Origin: JBBSEZ01 sp038239195
Lineage (GTDB): Bacteria; Planctomycetota; Planctomycetia; Gemmatales; Gemmataceae
Direction of reading: 5' to 3'
NCBI GenBank assembly: GCA_038239195.1
Contig: JBBSEZ010000127.1
Location: forward strand, 1 to 22,504
DNA length: 22,504 nt
The position numbers and the translations under genes were made by a program. Below the pieces are notes generated by a model. It made no database searches, was not told the origin of the DNA, and was given only the letters and a program-made list of their open reading frames with translations. Position 1 is the stretch's first letter, and every line of letters begins with the position of its first letter. Positions 1-8,451 of the stretch are shown in pieces.

Positions 1-69
1 GGCCTCGAAGACTCGGCCCACCCTACAAGGCCCGGCTTCCTCCACACAGCCATCTTGCGAGAACGCACC

Positions 70-2538
70 ATGCCGCGCCGCTCCCTCCTCCTCGTCCTGA
101 TCCTTCTCCTCCCAACCCGGGCCCTCGGCGCCCTCGAGGCGCTCCCGCCCGCCGTCGTGCTGACCGGCCCGAACGCCGCGCAGCGAATCCTCATCGTGGC
201 GAAAGAGGGCGGACAGATCGTCGGCGACCGCACCGCCGCCGCGCGCTTCGCGTCCTCCGACCCGGCCATTGCTGCCGTGGCGAAGGACGGCACCGTGCGC
301 GCCGTCGCGGATGGCGACGCCATCATCACGGCGACGGAGGGCGCCGACAAGGCCTCGGTGAAGGTGACGGTGCGGAAGACTAAAGAGCCGTTCGCGTGGA
401 GCTTCCGCAACCACGTGATCCCGGTCTTGACGCGGGCCGGCTGCAACTCGGGCGCCTGCCACGGCGCTCTCGCGGGCAAGGACGGCCTGAAACTGTCGCT
501 GCGCGGCTACGACCCGTCGGGCGATCACTTCGTGCTGACCCGCCAGGCGCTCGGCCGGCGCATCGACTGCGAGGCCCCGGCCCGCAGCCTGTTCTTGCTC
601 AAGCCGACCATGGCGCTCGTCCACGGCGGCGGCCAAAAACTGGAGGTCGGCACTCCCGAATATCGCGTCCTGTCGGAGTGGGTCGCGGCCGGCGCCCCCG
701 GCCCGCGCGCCGACGACGCCCGCATCCAGAAGCTCGAGGTCCTGCCCGCCCGTGCCGTCCTGCGCCTGAAAGACACCTTGCAGATCGTCGTTCGCGCCTA
801 CTACTCCGATGGGCGCGTCGAGGACGTGACGCGCTGGGCCAAGTTCCAGAGCACCGAGGACCTGATCGCCGGCATCAACGAGGCCGGCAAGGTGACGGTG
901 CTCGGCCACGGCGAGGCGGCCGTCAGCGTGTTGTACGGAAACCGCGTCGCCGCCAACCTCATCACGGTGCCGCTGCCCAACCGCGTCGATCCGGCCGTCT
1001 TCCGCGCCTCTCCCCGCAACAACTTCATCGACGACCACGTCCTGCGCAAGCTGGCCGTCCTCAACCTGCCGCCCTCGCCGACCTGCACCGACAGCGAGTT
1101 CGTCCGCCGGGCCTACCTCGACGCCGCGGGCATCCTGCCCAACCCGGAGGAGGTGCGCCGCTTCCTCGCCGACAAGGCGCTCGACAAGCGCGCCAAGCTC
1201 ATCGACGCCCTGCTTGAGCGCTCCGAGTACGTCGATTACTGGGCCTACAAGTGGTCCGACTTGCTTCTCATCACCACCAAGCGCCTGCCGCAGCCCGCCG
1301 TCTGGGCGTTCTACCAGCACGTTCGGCAAGGCGTCGCCGACAACAAGCCTTGGGACCGCTTCGCGCGCGACGTCCTGACGGCGCGGGGGAGCACCCTGAA
1401 GAACGGCGCGGCCAACTACTTCGTCCTCCACAAGGACGTGACCGACCTCACCGAGGCCACGTCGGTGACCTTCATGGGGCTGTCGATCACCTGTTGCCGG
1501 TGCCACAACCATCCGCTCGAAAAGTGGACGCAGGATCAGTACTGGGGCATGGCCAACCTCTTCTCGCGCGTCGGCCTCAAGAACGGCGAGCGCGGGGGCG
1601 AGGTGCTCGTGCAGTCGCAGCCCGAAGGCGACGTGTTCCACCCGCGCAGGGGGACCGCCATGCCTCCCACGCCCCTCGATGGCAAGGCGCTGGCCCTGGA
1701 CAGCGCGACCGACCGGCGCGCCTATTTTGTCGATTGGCTGACGGCGCCGGAGAACCCCTATTTCGCGCGGAGCCTCGTCAATCGGGTGTGGCGCAACTTC
1801 CTCGGACGGGGCCTTGTGGAGGCAGAGGACGATCTCCGCGAGACGAACCCGGCGAGCAACCCCGAACTGCTCGACGCCCTCGCCAGGGACTTCGTCCGCA
1901 CCAAGTACAACGTCAAGCAACTGGTGCGCACCATCATGAATTCGGCAGCCTATCAGCGCTCGTCCAAGCCGGTGGCGGGCAACGCCAGCGACGATCGCTT
2001 CTATTCGCGCTACCTGGTGCGCCGGCTCTCGGCGGAGGTGCTGCTGGACAGTTATGCGCAGGTGACGGGAGTGCCGACGGCGTTCACGCAGGTCAACAGC
2101 AGCGCCCGCGACTCGGCGTCGGCCTACGGCGGCTACCCGCTGGGGACGCGGGCGCTCCAGTTGCCCGATTCGCTGGTGGCGTCGCGCTTCCTCGATGCGT
2201 TCGGCCGGCCGGAGCGCTCGCAGACCTGCTCGTGCGAGCGCGACCCGGCGTCGAGTGTCGGCCAGGCGCTGCACGTCAACAACGGCCGCACGCTCAACGA
2301 CAAGCTGCGCGACAAGCGCTCCCGAGTGTCGAAGTGGCTGACGGAGAAGATCGCCGACGAGGAGGCGGTGCGGCGCATCTACCTGCGGGCGCTGAGCCGG
2401 GCGCCGACGGCCGAGGAGGTTCGCAAGTTCAAGGCGCTCCTGGCGGAGGCGAGGGCGGAGGGGAGCTCGCCGCGCGAGGCGCTGGAAGACCTGTGCTGGG
2501 CGGTGTTGAGCTCGACGGAGTTCGTCTTCAACCGCTAG
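70..2538 (+). CDS. Secreted DUF1549/DUF1553 protein with Ig-like domains and heme-c-like motifs
   Basis: This is an 822-residue exported protein of the planctomycete DUF1549/DUF1553 family, whose biochemical role is not established. Residues 1-20 form a signal peptide (MPRRS, then a leucine-rich core). A bacterial Ig-like (Big2-type) domain covers about residues 25-100. A cytochrome-like segment follows with GCNSGACHG (Cys125, Cys130, His131). A second Ig-like stretch lies near 220-300, DUF1549 at about 315-500, and DUF1553 at about 560-800. Between the last two is TCCRCHNHP, which contains a CxxCH heme-c attachment pattern. A TTG at 55 is in frame upstream, but ATG at 70 starts directly at a good signal peptide and is preferred. 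No clear Shine-Dalgarno sequence precedes it. The stop is 12 bases before the next start, so the gene probably heads a co-directional operon. Family assignment is confident; heme binding is inferred from motifs. Confidence 0.93.
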   Translation: MPRRSLLLVLILLLPTRALGALEALPPAVVLTGPNAAQRILIVAKEGGQIVGDRTAAARFASSDPAIAAVAKDGTVRAVADGDAIITATEGADKASVKVTVRKTKEPFAWSFRNHVIPVLTRAGCNSGACHGALAGKDGLKLSLRGYDPSGDHFVLTRQALGRRIDCEAPARSLFLLKPTMALVHGGGQKLEVGTPEYRVLSEWVAAGAPGPRADDARIQKLEVLPARAVLRLKDTLQIVVRAYYSDGRVEDVTRWAKFQSTEDLIAGINEAGKVTVLGHGEAAVSVLYGNRVAANLITVPLPNRVDPAVFRASPRNNFIDDHVLRKLAVLNLPPSPTCTDSEFVRRAYLDAAGILPNPEEVRRFLADKALDKRAKLIDALLERSEYVDYWAYKWSDLLLITTKRLPQPAVWAFYQHVRQGVADNKPWDRFARDVLTARGSTLKNGAANYFVLHKDVTDLTEATSVTFMGLSITCCRCHNHPLEKWTQDQYWGMANLFSRVGLKNGERGGEVLVQSQPEGDVFHPRRGTAMPPTPLDGKALALDSATDRRAYFVDWLTAPENPYFARSLVNRVWRNFLGRGLVEAEDDLRETNPASNPELLDALARDFVRTKYNVKQLVRTIMNSAAYQRSSKPVAGNASDDRFYSRYLVRRLSAEVLLDSYAQVTGVPTAFTQVNSSARDSASAYGGYPLGTRALQLPDSLVASRFLDAFGRPERSQTCSCERDPASSVGQALHVNNGRTLNDKLRDKRSRVSKWLTEKIADEEAVRRIYLRALSRAPTAEEVRKFKALLAEARAEGSSPREALEDLCWAVLSSTEFVFNR

Positions 2539-2550
2539 GTGAGGTGGGCC

Positions 2551-2928
2551 ATGCGAGAGTGGGACACGTGCTCGGAGTGTGGGGCGGGGCCCGCCCGTGG
2601 GAAGAAGTTTGCCGGGGGCGTCTGCTCGGGCTGCCGGGCCCGCGAGGTGGCCTGGGCGGCGGCCAACGCCTCGCTGGCGCGCCTCCCCCGGTCGCGCGCG
2701 AGCCGGCCCGCGCACGACCGCGACGACCGTCGTTCGGGCCGCGAGGCGCGCACCGACGCGCTGTTGAGCGAGGAGAACAGCCACCCGCCTTATCTCGACA
2801 CCGTGCAACTCGGCTATCTCTCGGTGAGCGGCGTTCCCACGTATTTCGCCGGCGCCGTCGATGAGCTCTGTATCTTCAACCGCGCGCTGACGGCCGACGA
2901 GGTTCGCCAGCTCGCCACCAACCCGTGA
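2551..2928 (+). CDS. Small chimeric protein: N-terminal zinc ribbon plus C-terminal LamG tail
   Basis: This is a 125-residue protein with two unrelated ends. Residues 7-28 form a CxxC-x14-CxxC pattern (CSEC...CSGC), which looks like a cytoplasmic zinc ribbon. Residues about 30-75 are rich in Arg, Ala and Asp and probably disordered. The last 45 or so residues (YFAGAVDELCIFNRALTADE) match the C-terminal strand-and-helix signature of LamG/concanavalin-A-like domains, which are normally extracellular and about 150 residues long. There is no signal peptide, and only about a quarter of a LamG domain is present. ATG 2551 is chosen because GAGG (2542-2545) sits 5-6 bases upstream; a GTG at 2539 abuts the previous stop and is the alternative. 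The gene lies tightly between two exported-protein genes. It may be a remnant made by recombination that captured the 3' end of a LamG gene. Whether it is functional is unknown. Confidence 0.55.
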   Translation: MREWDTCSECGAGPARGKKFAGGVCSGCRAREVAWAAANASLARLPRSRASRPAHDRDDRRSGREARTDALLSEENSHPPYLDTVQLGYLSVSGVPTYFAGAVDELCIFNRALTADEVRQLATNP

Positions 2929-2971
2929 GGGCCGCGCGTGCGGCTGAGGCAACGCAACCAAGAGGTGTCCA

Positions 2972-3328
2972 ATGAGCGAGGGGATGGGGCTCGAGCCGGG
3001 CCAGAGCATGATGGACGAGCATGCGCGTGAATCGGCGGCGGAGCAGGCGCGGCAAGCGGCGAGCAACGCGACGGGGAATGGCATCCCCAATACCGATCTG
3101 AGTGGGGCCGGCGACCTGGCGCAGGTGGGCGTCGAGGCGGGGGCGGAGGCGGTGGGGGCGGGCGGTGAAATGCTCGCGGGCGCGGCCGAGGCGCTGAGCG
3201 GCGGCGGCGAGGCGCTCGGCGGAGTGCTCGAGGGGCTGGGGGGGTGTGCGGGAGGGTGCAGCACCATGATCGCCTTCGCCGTGGTGCTGGCGTCGGCGGG
3301 GGCGGTGCTGGCATCGGGGTGGTGGTGA
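2972..3328 (+). CDS. Small Gly/Ala-rich protein with C-terminal membrane segment
   Basis: This is a 118-residue protein matching no family I recognise. Residues 1-45 are polar and acidic. Residues 45-93 are dominated by Gly, Ala and Glu in loosely repeating units (AGGEMLAGAAEALSGGGEAL). A Cys pair (GGCAGGCS) comes just before a hydrophobic stretch, IAFAVVLASAGAVLA, ending in Gly-Trp-Trp at the C-terminus. The topology suggests a tail-anchored membrane protein with the long part on one side. ATG 2972 follows AGAGGTG at suitable spacing. It is co-directional with its neighbours, 43 bases after the previous stop and 59 bases before the next start, so it is probably in the same transcript. Low-complexity composition makes spurious translation possible, but the start signal and operon position favour a real gene. 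Confidence 0.55.
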   Translation: MSEGMGLEPGQSMMDEHARESAAEQARQAASNATGNGIPNTDLSGAGDLAQVGVEAGAEAVGAGGEMLAGAAEALSGGGEALGGVLEGLGGCAGGCSTMIAFAVVLASAGAVLASGWW

Positions 3329-3387
3329 GCGACGTCTGTCGTCTCGCGAAACGGCAAGCAAGGCAGGGCATTCGAGGGCTGGGACCG

Positions 3388-6300
3388 ATGAAGTTGTTTC
3401 TCGCTTCTCCGCTGATCGTGCTGCTGGGCCCGCTCGTCGCCCTCGCCCAGGCGCCGAGCTACTCCCGGCAGGTCCAGCCGCTCTTCGCGCGCTACTGCGT
3501 CGAGTGCCACAACGCCAAGGACCCGCAGGGCGAGCTCAACCTGGAGAGCTACAAATCGCTCATCGAGGGCGGCCGGCACGGCGCCGCGCTCGTCCCCGGA
3601 AAGCCCGAGACCAGCCGGCTCGTGCGCATGGTCGAGGGCAAGCTCAAGCCGGCCATGCCGCCGCGCAAGGCGAAGCAGCCTGCCCCCAAAGAGATTGCTC
3701 TTCTCCGAGCCTGGGTGGCCGCCGGGGCGAGCGACGACGGCGTGCCGGTGCGCGTCGTGCTCCCGGAACTGGCGCCGAAAAAGAAGGTCGGGACGCCCGT
3801 CGGGGCCCTCGCCTACGACCGCACCGGCAAACTGCTTCTCGCGGCGGGGCGGGGCGAAGTCTTCGTTCTCGACGTGGGGGGCGATCTTCAGAAGACGATC
3901 CCCGGCCAGCGCGACCGGGTGACGGCGCTGGCGTTCAGCAAGGACGGTCAGCGCCTGGCCGTCGCGAGCAGCACCGCGGGCGTGGCCCACGAGGTCCGAC
4001 TCTACGGGCCCTCCCTGGCCGGCCTGCCCCAACTCGTCACCCGGCACGACGACGTCGTCCACGAGCTCGCGTTCAGTCCCGACGGAAAACTGCTCGCGAG
4101 TTGTGGCTACGATCGACTCATCAAGCTGTGGGACGTCGAGGCGAAGCGCGAGGCGCGCGTGTTGCGCGATCACAGCGACAGCGTCTACGGCCTGGCCTTC
4201 AGCCCCGACGGCAAGTTGCTCGCTTCCGGCGCGGCCGACCGTGCCGTCAAGGTGTGGGACGTGTTGACGGGCAATCGCCTCTACACGCTGGGCGAATCGA
4301 CCGACTGGGTTTACGCGGTGGCGTGGTCGCCCGACGGCCGGCACCTCGCCGCCGCCGGGGTGGACCGGAGCATTCGCATCTGGGAAGTCGACGTCCGCGG
4401 GGGCCGCGTCGTCCACTCCGTCTTCGCCCACGAGGCCCCCGTTACGCGGCTCGTCTACTCTCCCGATGGCAAGGTTCTCTATTCGGCAAGCGAGGACGGT
4501 GGCATCAAGGCGTGGGACAGCGCACGCATGGTGGAGCGGCACGTCTACGCCAAACAGCCCGAGGTGCCGCTGGCCCTGGCGCTGCGCCCCGACCGGAAGC
4601 AACTCGCCGTCGGCCGTTTCGATGGCGCCGTGATGCTGCTCGACGAGGCGACCGGCAAGCTGCAAGGCCAGCCCCTGCCGATCCGGCCCAAGCCGCCCGT
4701 GTTGGAGCGCCTCGCGCCCGCCGCGGGGGCGCGCGGCCGGTCCGTCACCGTCCGCCTCGACGGCAAGCACCTCCTCGGTGCGGAGTTGATCGTCCCCGCC
4801 GGCTGGAAGGCCGTCGCCCTCCCGGGCGGGACGGCCGACGCGCTCAACGTGAAGCTGACCGTCTCTCCCTCTGCGCCCGTGGGAGAGGTGATGCTGTCGG
4901 TGCGGACAGGCGGCGGGGCCTCGGCCGGCAAGAGCTTTCGGGCCCAGCGCTTCGACAGCGTCGCCGAGGTCGAGCCAAACGACTCGCCGCGCACCGGCCA
5001 GCCGGTGGTGCTGCCGGTGACCGTGGCTGGCGGCATCGACAAGGCCGGCGACGTGGACTACTACCGCTTCGAGGCGAAAGTCGGGCAGGAGATCGGGGCG
5101 GAGGTGACGCGCACCGGCAAGGGCGCCTGGGCCCCCGTGCTGGCGCTGGTGGGCCCCGACGGCACTGTGGTCGCCGAGAGCGAGCGCGGTCATCTCGGAC
5201 ATACCGCATCGAAAGTCGGCACGTATTCCCTCGGCGTTCGCGACGCCGAATACCGCGGCGGGGCCGGCATGGGCTATCGGCTCGACGTCGGCGACGTGCC
5301 GGTCGTGACCTCCGTCTTTCCCCTCGGTGCCAGGCGCGGCACCGAGACCGAGTTGCGCCTCGACGGCGTCCACCTGGGCAAGACGCGCACGGTGCGCCTG
5401 AAAGTGCCGGCGACGGCGGCGCTGGGCTCGCTGGTGGCGGTGCCGTTCGCGACGCCTGGCGGGGCGCCGCTGGGCTTGCCGTCGGTCGTCGTGGGCGAGC
5501 ACCCCGAGGTGGCGGGGAAGGGCGGGGCGCTGGTCGTGCCGGGGACCGCCAACGGCACCATCGAGGAGGCAGGATCGACGCAGAAGTGGAAGTTCACCGC
5601 CCGCAAGGGAGAGCGCCTTCTTCTCGAGGTCAATGCCCGCCGGCTCGGCTCGCCGCTCGACTCCGCCATCGAGATACTCGACGCCAAGGGCCGGCCGCTG
5701 CCGCGTGCCACGCTCCGCTGCCTGGCCAAGACCTACGTGGCCTTCCGGGACCACGACTCGCGCGGGGCCGGCATCCGGCTGGAGGCGTGGAGCGAACTGG
5801 CCGTCAACGACTACCTGTTGGTGGGTAGCGAGCTCCTGCGCATCAAGGAGTTGCCGCGGGGCCCCGACGACGACTGCCAGTTCTTCAGCGAGGCAGGGCA
5901 GCGGCTCGGCTTCCTGGGCACGACTCCGACGTTCCAGAGCCAGGGCCAGGCGATGTACAAGGTGGCGATCCATCCCCCCGGCACAACGTTCCCGCCCAAC
6001 GGCCTGCCGGTGGTGACGCTGTTCTGGCGCAACGACGACGGAGGGCCCGGCTTCGGCAAGGACTCGCGCCTCGTCTTCGACCCCCCCACCGACGGCGAGT
6101 ATCAGGTCCGCGTGGGCGACAGCCGTGGCGAGGGCAGCCGGGCCCACGCCTACCGCCTCACGGTGCGCCCGCCGCGCCCCGACTTCACGATCGCCTTCGG
6201 CCCCCCGGCGCCCGTCGTCAGCAAGGGCAGCGCGGTGCCTATCCGCGCGACGGCGAAGCGGGTCGATGAGTTCGAGGGCCCCATTCATCTGAAATTGCAC

Positions 6301-6828
6301 AACCTCCCGCCTGGCTTCGAGGCGCCGGAGACGACCATCCCCGCGGGGGAGAGCAGCACCAGCTTCGCGCTCTACGCCTCCCCGCTGGCGAAAGCGCTTC
6401 CGAAAGGCGCGCCGCTGAAGCTCGAAGGCAAGGCGACGATTGGCGGAAAGGCCGTGGTGCGCGAGGCGTCGGGTGGCGCGCCAGGGGTCATCGAGCCGGG
6501 CGACGTCGTGGTGACGACGGAACAGTCGGAGGTGACGGTGAAGCCGGGCGGGGAGGTGCGCGTCGCCGTCAAGATCGAACGGCGCAACAACTTCAAAGGG
6601 CGCGTCCCGCTCGAGGTGCTCGGCCTGCCGCACGGGCTGCGCGTGCTGGACGTGGGGCTGAACGGCATCCTGATCACCGAGGCGGAGACGACGCGGACGT
6701 TCGTCGTGTACGCGGAGCCGTGGATGGAAGCCACGACGCGGCCGTTCGTCGTCTTCGCGCGCCGCGAGGGGCGCGGGACGGAGCACGCGGCGAAGTCGGT
6801 GTTGCTGCGCGTCGAAAAAGGGAAATGA
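3388..6828 (+). CDS. Secreted c-type-cytochrome / WD40 / Ig-like giant protein
   Basis: This is a 1146-residue exported protein. Residues 1-21 are a signal peptide (MKLFLASPL... ending AQA). A planctomycete-type cytochrome c domain follows, with RYCVECH carrying the CxxCH heme motif (Cys37, Cys40, His41). From about 135 to 424 there are seven WD40-type repeats, most with SPDGK-LLAS cores and WD ends, enough for one closed seven-bladed propeller. IPT/TIG-like segments appear near 437-470 and 638-672. A pre-peptidase C-terminal-like domain starts at VEPNDSPRTGQPV (about 528). The rest is beta-rich Ig-like sequence. An open frame extends upstream to 3244, but that part overlaps the preceding gene and lacks a signal peptide, so ATG 3388 is chosen. 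The protein probably acts in the periplasm or at the surface together with the DUF1549/DUF1553 protein, a pairing common in planctomycetes. Its substrate is not known. Confidence 0.92.
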   Translation: MKLFLASPLIVLLGPLVALAQAPSYSRQVQPLFARYCVECHNAKDPQGELNLESYKSLIEGGRHGAALVPGKPETSRLVRMVEGKLKPAMPPRKAKQPAPKEIALLRAWVAAGASDDGVPVRVVLPELAPKKKVGTPVGALAYDRTGKLLLAAGRGEVFVLDVGGDLQKTIPGQRDRVTALAFSKDGQRLAVASSTAGVAHEVRLYGPSLAGLPQLVTRHDDVVHELAFSPDGKLLASCGYDRLIKLWDVEAKREARVLRDHSDSVYGLAFSPDGKLLASGAADRAVKVWDVLTGNRLYTLGESTDWVYAVAWSPDGRHLAAAGVDRSIRIWEVDVRGGRVVHSVFAHEAPVTRLVYSPDGKVLYSASEDGGIKAWDSARMVERHVYAKQPEVPLALALRPDRKQLAVGRFDGAVMLLDEATGKLQGQPLPIRPKPPVLERLAPAAGARGRSVTVRLDGKHLLGAELIVPAGWKAVALPGGTADALNVKLTVSPSAPVGEVMLSVRTGGGASAGKSFRAQRFDSVAEVEPNDSPRTGQPVVLPVTVAGGIDKAGDVDYYRFEAKVGQEIGAEVTRTGKGAWAPVLALVGPDGTVVAESERGHLGHTASKVGTYSLGVRDAEYRGGAGMGYRLDVGDVPVVTSVFPLGARRGTETELRLDGVHLGKTRTVRLKVPATAALGSLVAVPFATPGGAPLGLPSVVVGEHPEVAGKGGALVVPGTANGTIEEAGSTQKWKFTARKGERLLLEVNARRLGSPLDSAIEILDAKGRPLPRATLRCLAKTYVAFRDHDSRGAGIRLEAWSELAVNDYLLVGSELLRIKELPRGPDDDCQFFSEAGQRLGFLGTTPTFQSQGQAMYKVAIHPPGTTFPPNGLPVVTLFWRNDDGGPGFGKDSRLVFDPPTDGEYQVRVGDSRGEGSRAHAYRLTVRPPRPDFTIAFGPPAPVVSKGSAVPIRATAKRVDEFEGPIHLKLHNLPPGFEAPETTIPAGESSTSFALYASPLAKALPKGAPLKLEGKATIGGKAVVREASGGAPGVIEPGDVVVTTEQSEVTVKPGGEVRVAVKIERRNNFKGRVPLEVLGLPHGLRVLDVGLNGILITEAETTRTFVVYAEPWMEATTRPFVVFARREGRGTEHAAKSVLLRVEKGK

Positions 6829-6951
6829 GTCGCGCTCGCCCAGACGGCGCAACCTCCGCAGCCGCTAGGCGCCTCCCTGTCCCAGATCGCCTGGGCCGCC
6901 CGTCAGCCAATGGCGAGAAGCCGCTCGCCCTCCGCGGTCGATGACAGGCTT

Positions 6952-8397
6952 ATGAGCCCTTCGCAACCGTTGCCCTACTCCTTGCTCGTCTTCCTCGCGG
7001 CGGCTGGCTGCCAGGCCCCGCCCGCGCGCCTGGCGGGCTGCGATGGTCGGCCGGCCTTGCCCCGGAAGGCCGTGCTCGCCCGCCAGATCGTGAAGGATAC
7101 CGCTGTCGCGGTGGCCCACCACCCGGGCCGGACCAGTTACAACGTCCTCGCCGATCAGGTAGCGGCCCTGCGGGCAGGCGGGGTGGGGGCCTGTAGCAAG
7201 CGCCTCCTGATGCACCTCTCCCCCAAGCCGCCCCCCCTCGATCCCGACCGGCCCGCGCTGGACGCAGGCGCTCTGGAAGAGGAATTGCAGCGCGTGGCGG
7301 GGAACGAACTACAGCCAGCCGACGTGCGCCTCTTCGTGGACGGGACCGACGCGCTGGCCGCCCTCCACCGCGCCATCGCCGATGCCAGCTGCCGCCTCGA
7401 CGTGCTCATGTACCTCTGGGACAGCGATGCTCTGGGCGAGGAGGTCGCCGCCCACCTGGCGGCGCGCGCCGGCCCGGGGCTCCGCGTCCGCGTGCTGGTG
7501 GACGGGGGAGGCAACCTCATCGACGGGCTCCCCAAGGAGGCGTCGGTTGCCGAGGTCAACCGCGTGGTTTGCTGGCTGGCGCGGCAGCCGTACGTCGAGG
7601 TGGTGCGCACGCGCAACGCCGCGGCCCGCTTCGACCACCGCAAGTTGGTGGTGGCCGACGGACGGTTGGCGTGGACCGGCGGGCGCAACTTTACCGGCCC
7701 GGCGTTCTTCAAAGACCACGATCTATCGTTTACCGTGGCGGGGCCACTGGCGGGCGTGATGGCCAGCGCTTTCGAGGAGTTCTGGCGGGGCCAGGGTGGC
7801 GCGGCTGGCTCTCCGTTCCCCGAGCCCCCGGCGCCTCCCGAGCCCAACGCCTCGGCTCGATTGGTGCGGACCCGCCCGGCGGCAAGTGAGGGCAGTTCGT
7901 TCCTGGGCCGACGACAACTGGCCGAGGTGTTGTATGCCGCCGTGGATCGCGCCCGGCACCACGTATACGTCCAGAACCCGTACTTCAGCGATTCGCAGCT
8001 CCTGGCGAAGTTGGCGCGCGCCCGCCAGCGCGGGGCCGACGTGCGCGTGGTGCTGACGCTGGAGAGCGGGAGCGGGCTGATCGACCGCAGCAACCGAGTG
8101 ACGGCCAATCGGCTGCTGCGGGCAGGCCTCCGCGTCTACCTCTATCCCGGCCTGACCCACGTCAAGGCCCTCTCCGTGGACGGCTGCTGGGCCTACCTGG
8201 GGACGGGCAACTTCGACGCCCTGAGCCTGCGGCACAACCGCGAGCTGGGCCTGGCCATCGGCGCGGGCCCCGCCATCGCCGATCTGGAGGAGCAACTCTT
8301 CCTGCCGGACTTCCGCCCGGAGTGGGAGCTGACCCACCCGCTGCCGCTCACGGGGACCGAGTACCTCGACGAGGCACTGGCGAGCATCTTTCTGTAG
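6952..8397 (+). CDS. Phospholipase D family / cardiolipin-synthase-like protein, putative lipoprotein
   Basis: This is a 481-residue phospholipase D superfamily protein with both catalytic HxKxxxxD motifs: HRKLVVAD (His229, Lys231, Asp236) followed by GGRN, and HVKALSVD (His403, Lys405, Asp410) followed by GTGNFD. Two HKD motifs with this spacing match bacterial cardiolipin-synthase-like enzymes, which transfer phosphatidyl groups, but other phosphodiesterases share the fold. The N-terminus has a short hydrophobic run ending LAAAGC with Cys20, a lipobox-like sequence that lacks the usual Leu at -3. The two N-terminal membrane helices typical of ClsA are absent. The start is uncertain: ATG 6952 has only a weak AGG upstream, and ATG 6910 would add 14 residues including three arginines that could serve as an n-region. 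It is 123 bases downstream of the WD40 gene and convergent with the gene at 8452. Confidence 0.88.
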   Translation: MSPSQPLPYSLLVFLAAAGCQAPPARLAGCDGRPALPRKAVLARQIVKDTAVAVAHHPGRTSYNVLADQVAALRAGGVGACSKRLLMHLSPKPPPLDPDRPALDAGALEEELQRVAGNELQPADVRLFVDGTDALAALHRAIADASCRLDVLMYLWDSDALGEEVAAHLAARAGPGLRVRVLVDGGGNLIDGLPKEASVAEVNRVVCWLARQPYVEVVRTRNAAARFDHRKLVVADGRLAWTGGRNFTGPAFFKDHDLSFTVAGPLAGVMASAFEEFWRGQGGAAGSPFPEPPAPPEPNASARLVRTRPAASEGSSFLGRRQLAEVLYAAVDRARHHVYVQNPYFSDSQLLAKLARARQRGADVRVVLTLESGSGLIDRSNRVTANRLLRAGLRVYLYPGLTHVKALSVDGCWAYLGTGNFDALSLRHNRELGLAIGAGPAIADLEEQLFLPDFRPEWELTHPLPLTGTEYLDEALASIFL

Positions 8398-8451
8398 TTC
8401 CTCGGTCCGCGGGAGGCGCACCAAGCCCTTCTGCGAAGCGTCGCTCAACGA

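Noticed and set aside
2551..2928. Treating the zinc-ribbon/LamG-tail gene as a confirmed pseudogene.
   Set aside because: The frame is intact with a good ribosome site and tight operon spacing, so a remnant origin is only a hypothesis.
3504..5828. A 774-codon plus-strand open frame inside the WD40 gene.
   Set aside because: Arg/Gly/Pro-rich translation in a shifted frame; the WD40 and cytochrome signatures are in the other frame.
6881..6929. Short inverted repeats (CCCAG/CTGGG and GGCGAG/CTCGCC) between the WD40 gene and the phospholipase-D-family gene.
   Set aside because: Stems of five and six bases without a U-tract are expected by chance in GC-rich DNA.
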